Positions 1-6,730 of a DNA stretch of 29,365 nt are shown in pieces. The DNA is taken from contig DHMO01000037.1 of NCBI GenBank assembly GCA_002405835.1, positions 16,195 through 45,559 on the forward strand. The letters are read 5' to 3'. A model generated the notes under the pieces. That model was not told where the DNA came from, ran no database searches, and saw only the letters and a program-made list of their open reading frames with translations. Origin of the DNA: Lentisphaeria bacterium UBA4640. GTDB taxonomy: Bacteria; Verrucomicrobiota; Lentisphaeria; Victivallales; UBA1829. A program made the translations under genes and the position numbers. The stretch's first letter is position 1. Each line of letters starts with the position of its first letter.

Positions 1-1
1 G

Positions 2-118
2 TCATGCCTGAGTTATATGGAGCAGCTCTCTGGATTTATGAAAAACTGTCATCATTATCGAAAAATCTCAGGATATGATGCTTTTTGCCGATGTTTTGAT
101 CATCCAACAAAAAAATAA
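2..118 (+). CDS. Possible C-terminal tail of a truncated or left-edge gene, unidentified
   Basis: The reading frame is open from the left edge to a TAA at 116-118 and gives about 38 residues rich in Cys, His, Lys and aromatic residues, ending in HPTKK. It could be the end of a gene that starts outside the window, for example a transposase, but I recognise no family. A second frame is also open from base 1 to a TGA at 76-78, so openness alone proves little. Confidence is low. Confidence 0.2.
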   Translation, partial: SCLSYMEQLSGFMKNCHHYRKISGYDAFCRCFDHPTKK

Positions 119-486
119 TAAAAGTCACTGTTGCGGCGAGCCCTCATCCATCTCATACGAAACAAAAACGTCTCACAACGAATCTCTGCAACCAATTTCC
201 TAAAGAAGAAAATTCACAAAATTTATAAAAGAACTCCATATTGTAGCCAGTTACCCAAAATAAAGAATAAAACGCCGAAAATTGCCTGTTGAAAAAATAG
301 CAAGGCAAATACACCGGCTCTCTCCCCATCAACGCGCAAAAAAGTTAGCAGACGAAACGGCCCCTCGGCAGCCAACTGTAAAACTAGACATATTTCAACT
401 TGATTCCTCAACAAGAAACTTTTTCTTTTGCAATTTTTTCAGCCAGAAACTTGAAAAAAATCTTCCGTTTTTTTCTCTTCCGGCAT
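119..486. other. Intergenic stretch with no recognisable gene
   Basis: This AT-rich stretch separates the left-edge fragment from the guaA promoter. Short open frames on both strands have no family resemblance and no ribosome-binding site. I see no tRNA, repeat array or terminator hairpin in it. Confidence 0.5.
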
Positions 487-515
487 TTGAAATCCTCTCA
501 TTGCCGGGCTATTGT
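487..515 (+). promoter_or_regulatory. Candidate sigma-70 promoter of guaA
   Basis: TTGAAA at 487-492 and TATTGT at 510-515 are separated by 17 bases. A transcript starting near 522 would reach the Shine-Dalgarno sequence (AGAGAGGAG, 527-535) almost at once, leaving a leader of only about 22 bases. Two other promoters in this window have the same compact layout, which supports the call. Confidence 0.5.
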
Positions 516-544
516 TCAAGAAACACAGAGAGGAGTTCTGTACA

Positions 545-1525
545 ATGGATTCAAATAAAAGACCCGAAAACATGGTCCGCATCACAACAAAAGAACTTGC
601 AGATCAATTCATCAAAGAACAGATTGAACTCATACGCAAACAGGTCGGCAGCCGCAAGGTTCTGCTCGCCCTCTCCGGAGGAGTCGACAGCTCCGTCGTC
701 GCAGCACTGCTCATCAAGGCTGTCGGGAAACAGCTCGTATGCGTACACGTCAACCACGGTCTCATGCGCAAAGGCGAAAGCGAACAGGTCATCAAGGTCT
801 TCCGCGACCAGATGGATGCAAACCTCATCTACATCGATGCAACCGACCGCTTCCTCGACAAGCTCGCTGACGTCTCCGATCCGGAAACAAAACGCAAAAT
901 CATCGGCGGAGAATTCATCCGCGTCTTCGAAGAAGAGGCTCGCAAACTCCAGGACGTCGATTTCCTCGCTCAGGGGACAATCTATCCGGATATCATCGAA
1001 AGCAAAGGCGTCAAGGCGCATCACAACGTCGGCGGACTGCCTGAAGATCTGAAGTTCGAACTTGTCGAACCCGTCAAGCTGCTCTTCAAGGATGAAGTCC
1101 GCGTCGTCGGCTCCGCCCTCGGTCTTCCGGACGATATGGTCTACCGCCAGCCCTTCCCCGGTCCCGGACTCGGAGTCCGCTGCACCGGAGCAATCACCCG
1201 CGACCGCCTTGCCGCACTCCGCGAATCCGATGCAATTCTGCGCGAAGAGTTCGACAAAGCCGGGCTGACCGGAAAAGTCTGGCAGTTCTTCACCGTCGTT
1301 CCCGATTACCGTTCCACGGGTGTCCGCGACGGCAAGCGCGTCTTTGACTGGCCCGTCATCATCCGCGCAGTCAACACTGTCGATGCGATGAGCGCAACGG
1401 TTCCGGAACTCGACTGGACACTTCTCAAGAAGATCACGCAGCGCATTCTGGATGAAGTTCCGGGCGTCTGCCGCGTTCTCTACGACCTCAGTCCGAAAGG
1501 TCCCGCAACAATCGAATGGGAATAA
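545..1525 (+). CDS. guaA: GMP synthase, ATP-pyrophosphatase subunit (stand-alone, no glutaminase domain)
   Basis: This is the synthetase half of GMP synthase. It adenylates XMP and replaces the adenylyl group with ammonia to make GMP in purine synthesis. The PP-loop SGGVDSS lies at residues 44-50, the nucleotide-binding segment PFPGPGLG near residue 202, and the C-terminal dimerisation domain ends in the family signature ATIEWE. The protein is 326 residues. The roughly 190-residue glutamine amidotransferase domain of the usual fused bacterial enzyme is absent, so ammonia must come from a separate glutaminase subunit (none in this window) or be used directly. The ATG at 545 is chosen over an in-frame ATG at 512 because AGGAG (531-535) sits 9 bases before it. 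The linker between the PP-loop domain and the SHHN-like motif is shorter than in E. coli GuaA. The gene is monocistronic, with a promoter before it and a terminator after it. Confidence 0.93.
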   Translation: MDSNKRPENMVRITTKELADQFIKEQIELIRKQVGSRKVLLALSGGVDSSVVAALLIKAVGKQLVCVHVNHGLMRKGESEQVIKVFRDQMDANLIYIDATDRFLDKLADVSDPETKRKIIGGEFIRVFEEEARKLQDVDFLAQGTIYPDIIESKGVKAHHNVGGLPEDLKFELVEPVKLLFKDEVRVVGSALGLPDDMVYRQPFPGPGLGVRCTGAITRDRLAALRESDAILREEFDKAGLTGKVWQFFTVVPDYRSTGVRDGKRVFDWPVIIRAVNTVDAMSATVPELDWTLLKKITQRILDEVPGVCRVLYDLSPKGPATIEWE

Positions 1526-1548
1526 TTTCCGTCGGCATGCGGCTTTCC

Positions 1549-1586
1549 AGCGGCATGGAGTTTCAGGACTCCATGCCGCTTTTTTA
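1549..1586 (+). terminator. Rho-independent terminator of guaA
   Basis: A perfect 13-bp stem (AGCGGCATGGAGT at 1549-1561 with ACTCCATGCCGCT at 1568-1580) encloses a 6-base loop and is followed directly by a T-run (1580-1585). It separates guaA from the polysaccharide operon. Confidence 0.93.
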
Positions 1587-1634
1587 ATCACTTTTCATTC
1601 CCGGATTATTTTCTTATAAAAAAAACTTACATCC

Positions 1635-1662
1635 TTGAAATAACATGAATGCAGTGTAAATT
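1635..1662 (+). promoter_or_regulatory. Candidate promoter of the polysaccharide operon
   Basis: TTGAAA at 1635-1640 and TAAATT at 1657-1662 are separated by 16 bases, with TG immediately before the -10 hexamer. Transcription would start near 1669 and give a leader of about 265 bases before the first gene. No other site in this interval matches as well. Confidence 0.45.
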
Positions 1663-1864
1663 ATTAACTCAGGAGATTGCTCCGGCAGTCCCGGCAGGGC
1701 AAACCAGAGGAGAGGAAAACAGCAGCGCTTAAACAGCGCAATTTACAATGTAATTCCATCTTCCGAAAACAGATGACAGCGGGAAAACCAGCTTCCTGTG
1801 GTCTCTTTATCTGCGCTGCACCATACAGGGACGTCGTTCAAACATTTGAGAACAGATAAAACTC

Positions 1865-1915
1865 GCAGTCGCCGCCTGCAGTCGTTTTCGGGGGTTCTTC
1901 CCTAAAAACGACTGC
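1865..1915 (+). promoter_or_regulatory. Strong leader hairpin with a duplicated 5' arm, just upstream of the antiterminator gene
   Basis: GCAGTCGTTTT at 1878-1888 is the exact reverse complement of AAAACGACTGC at 1905-1915. Inside that 11-bp stem, GGG (1891-1893) can pair with CCC (1900-1902). A second copy of the outer arm, GCAGTCG, lies at 1865-1871 and can compete for CGACTGC (1909-1915). No T-run follows, so it is not an ordinary terminator. It lies 17 bases before the annotated TTG start and could be a pause site, antiterminator recognition element or translational control element. Confidence 0.55.
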
Positions 1916-1932
1916 TTCGCACTGCCCGGAAA

Positions 1933-2490
1933 TTGGCTATTTTGCAAAATCAAATTACAAATATTGACCCTGAACATTTGCTGACTACTCATGAAGGTTC
2001 TTCATGGATGTATTTCACGGCAAAGCCCCGCTGTGAAAAAACGCTTTATGAAGCGCTCCGCAGACAGGGGATTCCGTGCTACCTGCCGATGATCCGGAAA
2101 ACCACGGAGTACACCCATAGAATCTATACCCGGATGATTCCCATGTTTCCGGGATACGTCTTCGCCTCCGCGGCGCCGCGGGAGATCGACCTCTCCAGAA
2201 TCAACTCGGTTCTCAACCGCGTTTTTTTTCTGAATCCGTATGATTCCGAAAAGCTGCTGAAAGATCTGCAAACCGTTCATAAATATGAACTTCTCGCACA
2301 GAAACGAAAAGTGGATGTTCTCAGCCTTGCCCTGAAAGATCCGGTTCTCATCACACACGGATTTTTCAAAGGGGAGCGCGCCGTTATTCAGCACTTCAAC
2401 GATCATGATGAGGTCACGGTTCAACTGGATGCGATTCCGTACTCATTGAATGTATGCATTCCTCTCGATTTCATAACAAAAGAGGTTTAA
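1933..2490 (+). CDS. NusG/RfaH-family transcription antiterminator (UpxY-like)
   Basis: This is a NusG-paralogue elongation factor of the kind that leads capsule and exopolysaccharide operons and lets RNA polymerase read through long gene clusters. The NGN domain starts around W25 with the typical signature W-x-Y-F-T-A-K-P-R-x-E-K and includes MFPGYVF near residues 73-79. A KOW-like segment follows near residues 135-180 (THGFFKGERAVIQ). The length, up to 185 residues, fits the family. The start is uncertain: the frame offers only TTG codons at 1933, 1942 and 1978 before the conserved Trp (first ATG 2008), and upstream there is only a weak CGGAAA. It stops 2 bases before the next gene, whose AGAGG ribosome site lies in its last codons. 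As first gene of the operon it probably acts in cis on the locus. Its exact target sequence is unknown. Confidence 0.87.
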   Translation: MAILQNQITNIDPEHLLTTHEGSSWMYFTAKPRCEKTLYEALRRQGIPCYLPMIRKTTEYTHRIYTRMIPMFPGYVFASAAPREIDLSRINSVLNRVFFLNPYDSEKLLKDLQTVHKYELLAQKRKVDVLSLALKDPVLITHGFFKGERAVIQHFNDHDEVTVQLDAIPYSLNVCIPLDFITKEV

Positions 2491-2492
2491 TT

Positions 2493-4406
2493 ATGTTTCA
2501 AAATCAGATTTTCATGACTTTCCTTTCCGGCATCAGCTACATGCTCGCGGCAGGCGCGCTCTCGCTGGTATTGACAAAGCTCTGCATCTGGGTTCTTCCG
2601 ATGTTCGGAATGGTCGATATTCCGCATGGAAGACACCAGCATACGCACGCAGTCCCGCGCGGCGGCGGCATTGCCATCATTCTTTCATTCGCCGCAATCA
2701 CCGCACTCTATTATCTGCAGGCAGGCGACGCCGGAAAAGACCCGCTTCTGCTTCAGCTGGGACCGCCGGTTCTCGCCATGTTCATCCTCGGAGTGATTGA
2801 CGACAAAACGGAACTGTCGAGCCTGTTCAAACTTTGTGTGCAAATCATTGTCGCAAGCTATCTGTTTTTCACCAATGCGGGAATCAACAGTCTGCTCGAA
2901 TTCGAACTTCCAATCTGGATCTCGCTGCCGCTGACGATTGTCTGGGTTCTCGGTGTAACCAATGCATTCAACCTTATCGACGGCATGGACGGCATTGCCG
3001 CGGGGCTCGCCTCCATCGCGGCATTCGCTCTGGCGGTCTGGTTCCTGATCTCCGAAACCGAAGCGAATGTGCTGATTATCATGCTTATCTTCTGCGGAGC
3101 ATGTCTCGGATTCCTCCGGTACAACTTCTCGCCGGCCTCCATCTTCATGGGCGACACGGGGAGTCTGTTCATCGGTCTCTTCTTCGCCTACTTCAGCATG
3201 GCGGAATCGACAAAGGCAATGACCGTTACGACTCTGCTCGTTCCGCTGCTCGCAATGGGGATTCCGATTTTCGATGTTTTCCTTGCCATTCTGCGCAGAT
3301 TTTACAGGAAATACATCAAAAAGGAACCCGGTGTCGGCATTATGACCGGCGACCACGACCATCTGCACCACCGCATTCAGGAACAGATGCAGAATCCGCG
3401 GAAAACAGCCTATCTGCTCTACGCCCTCGCAACACTTCTCGTCACAGGCGCGATTGCGGCGGCTCTGGTCAGCAACCTCATGCAAACCCTGAGTTTCGCG
3501 GTTCTGCTGGTGATTCTCTTTATCGTCATCCGCTTCGCCACGATCGAATTCTACGACACGGCGGAATTGATTGCCAACGGAGTCAAATTTCCGCACCGCA
3601 GCTTCCTGCTGACAGCGCTTCATCCGGTTATCGACTGCTCTCTCCTGACCGTGGCATACCTGATCACCTCGACAGTCTTTCAGCGGAACATTCTTATTTC
3701 ACCCTATTCGCTCCAGCAGGCGCTCTGCTACATTGCCCCCTTCCCGCTGATTCTCGCTTTCTCCGGAGTATACCGCACCTACTGGCTCCGTGCGGGAATC
3801 AAAAGCTATTACAAGCTGCTGCTCATGCTCTTCTTCGCCGCGGTGATTGTCCTTGCAATTTCGCTCGGGCTCATTCTCTGGAATTTCGGCGTCAACCGCG
3901 ACCAGATTTCTCTGATGCGCGAATTCTACACGGCATATATCTTCATGGGGAGCTCATTCATTTTCATGGAGCGCTTCGTCATTCACTACATGGAAAGTTA
4001 CAGTTTCCGCAGTCTGGAGGAAATCGTCGGGAAGGAGAAACTGACCCGCACCGTCATCTACGGCGGCGGACTCTACTGCCGCATGTTTCTGCTCTCGCAG
4101 ACCTGTGTGGCGAATGAACCGGTCAACCGGAAAATCATCGGAATCATCGACGACAATCCATCGCTTCGCGGTCTGAACGTCTACGGACTGGACGTTCTCG
4201 GCACGACCCGCGACCTGGCGAAGCTGAAAGAGAAATACAAATTCGATGAAATTATCATAGCACTGCGTCTTATAACCGATGAAAAGCGCAAAAAACTTAT
4301 AGATTTCGGCAAGCGCAGCGGCATCTTCGTAGAAGAGTTTCAGTGCTGTCTGAAACAAATTCCCGCAGAAAACTCAGGACTGACGGATGAGGAGAAAATC
4401 TCATGA
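2493..4406 (+). CDS. WecA/TagO-type polyprenyl-phosphate sugar-1-phosphate transferase fused to a CapD-like membrane/CoA-binding-fold tail
   Basis: The first ~330 residues are a polytopic transferase of the WecA/TagO/MraY superfamily, which moves a HexNAc-1-phosphate from a UDP-sugar to undecaprenyl phosphate and so starts the repeat unit. Landmarks are PRGGG (about 54-58), the acidic pair in GVIDDK (about 103-104), NAFNLIDGMDG (157-167), FMGDTGS (218-224) and HDHLHHR (about 288-294). The tail, about residues 355-637, holds further membrane segments and then a Rossmann-like domain from about 519 (RTVIYGGG, then IIGIIDDNP), matching the N-terminal half of CapD/FlaA1-type or PglC/WbaP-associated proteins. 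No catalytic epimerase or sugar-transferase domain follows. ATG 2493 is chosen because AGAGG (2481-2485) precedes it; an upstream in-frame ATG at 2454 lies within the previous gene. At 637 residues it is nearly twice the size of WecA. The stop overlaps the next start by 4 bases. Confidence 0.88.
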   Translation: MFQNQIFMTFLSGISYMLAAGALSLVLTKLCIWVLPMFGMVDIPHGRHQHTHAVPRGGGIAIILSFAAITALYYLQAGDAGKDPLLLQLGPPVLAMFILGVIDDKTELSSLFKLCVQIIVASYLFFTNAGINSLLEFELPIWISLPLTIVWVLGVTNAFNLIDGMDGIAAGLASIAAFALAVWFLISETEANVLIIMLIFCGACLGFLRYNFSPASIFMGDTGSLFIGLFFAYFSMAESTKAMTVTTLLVPLLAMGIPIFDVFLAILRRFYRKYIKKEPGVGIMTGDHDHLHHRIQEQMQNPRKTAYLLYALATLLVTGAIAAALVSNLMQTLSFAVLLVILFIVIRFATIEFYDTAELIANGVKFPHRSFLLTALHPVIDCSLLTVAYLITSTVFQRNILISPYSLQQALCYIAPFPLILAFSGVYRTYWLRAGIKSYYKLLLMLFFAAVIVLAISLGLILWNFGVNRDQISLMREFYTAYIFMGSSFIFMERFVIHYMESYSFRSLEEIVGKEKLTRTVIYGGGLYCRMFLLSQTCVANEPVNRKIIGIIDDNPSLRGLNVYGLDVLGTTRDLAKLKEKYKFDEIIIALRLITDEKRKKLIDFGKRSGIFVEEFQCCLKQIPAENSGLTDEEKIS

Positions 4407-5692
4407 CCTTCAAACAGAAAATAGAGTCGGGAAGCATCAAAGTCGGGATTATCGGTCTCGGCTACGTCGGGCTCCCGCTCGCCGTTGAATTCGGCAAAAA
4501 ATTCGATACCATCGGATTCGACCTCAAAAAGGAACGTCTCGACATGCTCGCATCCGGCATTGATCTGACCATGGAAACCTCTTCCGGGGATCTGCGCGCG
4601 GCAAAACACCTGACCTTCTCCAATGACAAAAACGCGCTTGCGGACCGCGACGTCATCATCGTCGCCGTGCCGACCCCCGTCGACAAGTACAACCGTCCTG
4701 ATCTCACTCCGCTTTACAAAGCGAGCCGCACCGCCGGAGAAGTTCTGCATCCGGGAATGATCATCATCTACGAAAGCACCGTCTACCCAGGCTGCACCGA
4801 AGAGGACTGCGTACCGGTTCTGGAACAGTATTCCGGACTCAAATTCAACCGGGATTTCTTCTGCGGCTACTCGCCGGAACGCATCAATCCGGGCGACAAG
4901 GAGCACACGCTTCTCAAAATCAAAAAAATCACCTCCGGTTCCACCCCCGAAGCCGCGGAAAACGTCAACGCCCTTTACAGCGCAATTCTGCATGGCGGCA
5001 CTTACAAAGCAAGCTCCATCAAGGTCGCCGAAGCGGCAAAAGTCATTGAGAACAGTCAGAGAGACCTCAATATTGCATTCGTCAATGAACTCGCGAAGAT
5101 TTTCCATCTGATCGGAATCGATACAAACGAAGTGCTTGATGCGGCGGGAACGAAGTGGAACTTCCTGAAATTCAAACCGGGGCTCGTCGGCGGGCACTGC
5201 ATCGGGGTTGACCCGTACTATCTCACGCACAAAGCGCAGGCGCTCGGCTACCTTCCGGAAGTCATTCTCGCCGGACGCCGCATCAACGACGGCATGGGGA
5301 AATATGTTGCGGAACGGGTCGTCAAACTGATGATCAAAAAGGGACACACCATTCTGAATTCGCGTGTTCTCCAGCTCGGAATCACATTCAAGGAAAACTG
5401 TCCGGACATCCGCAATTCGCACGCGGTCGACGTGGTCCGCTGTCTGAAAGAGTTCAGCTGCAACGTCACCGTCTACGACCCGTGGGCGGATCCCGCGGAA
5501 GTGCAACGGGAATACGGGATCGTCTCGAAGAAAACCATCGGCGACCTCGCCTCCGATTACGACGCCGTGATCCTCGCAGTCTCCCACCGTCAGTTCGCCG
5601 AGCTCGATGTAAGCGCGTTCGGCAAGAAGAACGCTGTGATTTTCGACATCAAGGGCATCCTCCCCAAAGAGAACGTGACGGGGAGACTTTAA
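4403..5692 (+). CDS. tviB: UDP-N-acetylglucosamine/galactosamine 6-dehydrogenase (TviB/WbpO type)
   Basis: This NAD-dependent nucleotide-sugar dehydrogenase oxidises C6 of a UDP-HexNAc to the uronic acid. The N-terminal Rossmann motif GLGYVG is at residues 18-23. The family segments ESTVYPGCTEE, GYSPERINPGD and VIENSQRDLNIAFVNE follow in order, and the catalytic Cys266 lies in GLVGGHCIGVDPYYL. The UDP-binding C-terminal domain contains FKENCPDIRNS. At 429 residues it has the expected full length, and the resemblance to Salmonella TviB runs end to end. The start codon overlaps the upstream stop in an ATGA. The next gene is the C4-epimerase usually paired with it, so together they should make UDP-GalNAcA from UDP-GlcNAc. 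The precise substrate (GlcNAc or GalNAc) cannot be read from sequence alone. Confidence 0.93.
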   Translation: MTFKQKIESGSIKVGIIGLGYVGLPLAVEFGKKFDTIGFDLKKERLDMLASGIDLTMETSSGDLRAAKHLTFSNDKNALADRDVIIVAVPTPVDKYNRPDLTPLYKASRTAGEVLHPGMIIIYESTVYPGCTEEDCVPVLEQYSGLKFNRDFFCGYSPERINPGDKEHTLLKIKKITSGSTPEAAENVNALYSAILHGGTYKASSIKVAEAAKVIENSQRDLNIAFVNELAKIFHLIGIDTNEVLDAAGTKWNFLKFKPGLVGGHCIGVDPYYLTHKAQALGYLPEVILAGRRINDGMGKYVAERVVKLMIKKGHTILNSRVLQLGITFKENCPDIRNSHAVDVVRCLKEFSCNVTVYDPWADPAEVQREYGIVSKKTIGDLASDYDAVILAVSHRQFAELDVSAFGKKNAVIFDIKGILPKENVTGRL

Positions 5693-5693
5693 G

Positions 5694-6680
5694 ATGAAGC
5701 GCCACATCGAAAATTCGCGGATTCTGATCACCGGCGGCGCGGGATTCATCGGCTCCAACCTCGCGGAAAAACTGCTCGGACAAAACAACAAAGTCACGGT
5801 TCTCGACAACTTTTCCACCGGAAAACGGGAAAATCTGCGACCGTTTGAACAGAATCCGGACTTCCGTCTCATCGAAGGCGACATCCGCGATCTGGAGACC
5901 TGCCGGGAAGCGGTCCGCGGCGCTGACTATGTTCTGCATGAAGCCGCGCTCGGAAGCGTTCCGCGTTCCGTCAAGGATCCCATGACCAGTACAGCAGTCA
6001 ACATTCTCGGTTTTGTGAACATGCTTTACGCCGCGCAGGAAGCGAAAATCCGCCGGTTCGTCTATGCTTCCAGCAGCTCGGTTTACGGCGACAGCCCCGT
6101 TCTTCCGAAAACGGAGGACGCTATAGGCAAGCCGCTCAGCCCGTACGCGATCACGAAATACGCGGATGAGCTGTTCGCGGGCAACTTTCACGATCTGTAC
6201 GGAATCGACACCGTCGGCCTGCGCTTTTTCAACGTTTTCGGACGCCGCCAGGATCCGGCCGGAGCATACGCGGCGGTCATTCCGAAATTCATACAGTGCC
6301 TGATGCGCCACGAACGCCCCGTCATCAACGGCGACGGTTCGTTCAGCCGCGACTTCACCTACGTTGAAAACGTCGTTCAGGTTCATGAACTTGCGCTTCT
6401 TGCTGAAAAACCGGAAGCGGTCAATCAGGTCTACAACGTCGCATTCGGCGAGCGTACCACGCTCAACGAACTGTTTGCATATTTGCGCGAGGAGCTTTCC
6501 GCATTCGATCCGGAAATTTCAAAGCTCGAACCGGTCTACGGACCAGGGCGTCCCGGAGACATTCCGCACAGCCTGGCGGATATCGGCAAAGCGGAAAAAC
6601 TTCTGGGCTACGCGCCCGAATACAGTGTCCGGGAGGGGCTCAAGCGGGCCGCCGCCTGGTACTGGTCGAATCTAAAATAA
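5694..6680 (+). CDS. tviC: UDP-N-acetylhexosamine(uronic acid) 4-epimerase, SDR family (TviC/WbpP type)
   Basis: This extended short-chain dehydrogenase inverts C4 of a UDP-HexNAc or UDP-HexNAcA. The NAD-binding motif GGAGFIG is at residues 14-20, the serine-rich SSSSVYG strand precedes the active site, and the catalytic Tyr151-x3-Lys155 is in SPYAITK. The later FNVFGRRQDP segment is typical of the WbpP/TviC group. Its 328 residues are a normal length, slightly shorter than TviC. It begins 1 base after the tviB stop with GGGAG as ribosome site. The adjacent dehydrogenase gives the pathway context: the pair supplies UDP-N-acetylgalactosaminuronic acid. I cannot tell whether it acts before or after the dehydrogenase. 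A purine-rich gap of 50 bases follows before the next gene. Confidence 0.88.
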   Translation: MKRHIENSRILITGGAGFIGSNLAEKLLGQNNKVTVLDNFSTGKRENLRPFEQNPDFRLIEGDIRDLETCREAVRGADYVLHEAALGSVPRSVKDPMTSTAVNILGFVNMLYAAQEAKIRRFVYASSSSVYGDSPVLPKTEDAIGKPLSPYAITKYADELFAGNFHDLYGIDTVGLRFFNVFGRRQDPAGAYAAVIPKFIQCLMRHERPVINGDGSFSRDFTYVENVVQVHELALLAEKPEAVNQVYNVAFGERTTLNELFAYLREELSAFDPEISKLEPVYGPGRPGDIPHSLADIGKAEKLLGYAPEYSVREGLKRAAAWYWSNLK

Positions 6681-6730
6681 AAAAAGGTTGAAATAATAAA
6701 AAAACAAAAGGGACGAAAAAGGGTGACAAA

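Larger units (their letters stand above)
1587..1932 (+). other. Long untranslated leader of the polysaccharide operon
   Basis: There is no convincing gene between the guaA terminator and the antiterminator gene. The stretch holds a promoter candidate (1635-1662), a weak GC-rich fold where TTGC-T-CC (from 1677) can pair with GGGCAA (to 1702) across a tandem CCGGCAG/CCCGGCAG repeat, and a strong hairpin at 1878-1915. Long leaders are usual before UpxY/RfaH-type antiterminator genes of capsule loci. A 60-codon open frame starting with TTG at 1677 lacks a ribosome-binding site and is judged spurious. Confidence 0.6.

Noticed and set aside
223..414. A 63-codon minus-strand frame with a hydrophobic stretch
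   Set aside because: No ribosome site or family match; too short to support in AT-rich DNA.
551..1591. A 346-codon open frame on the minus strand opposite guaA
   Set aside because: It mirrors the codon pattern of guaA, has no family resemblance and no ribosome site, and runs through the terminator.
1677..1859. A 60-codon frame in the operon leader, as a possible leader peptide
   Set aside because: It starts with TTG without a Shine-Dalgarno sequence, and its composition is not protein-like.
1587..1932. An RfaH ops element (GGCGGTAG-type) in the leader
   Set aside because: No match to the E. coli ops core was found by eye; the recognition site in this lineage is probably different.
4340..5884. 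A 514-codon minus-strand open frame opposite the dehydrogenase and epimerase genes
   Set aside because: The + strand genes here match known families end to end; the long antisense frame is a by-product of their codon use.
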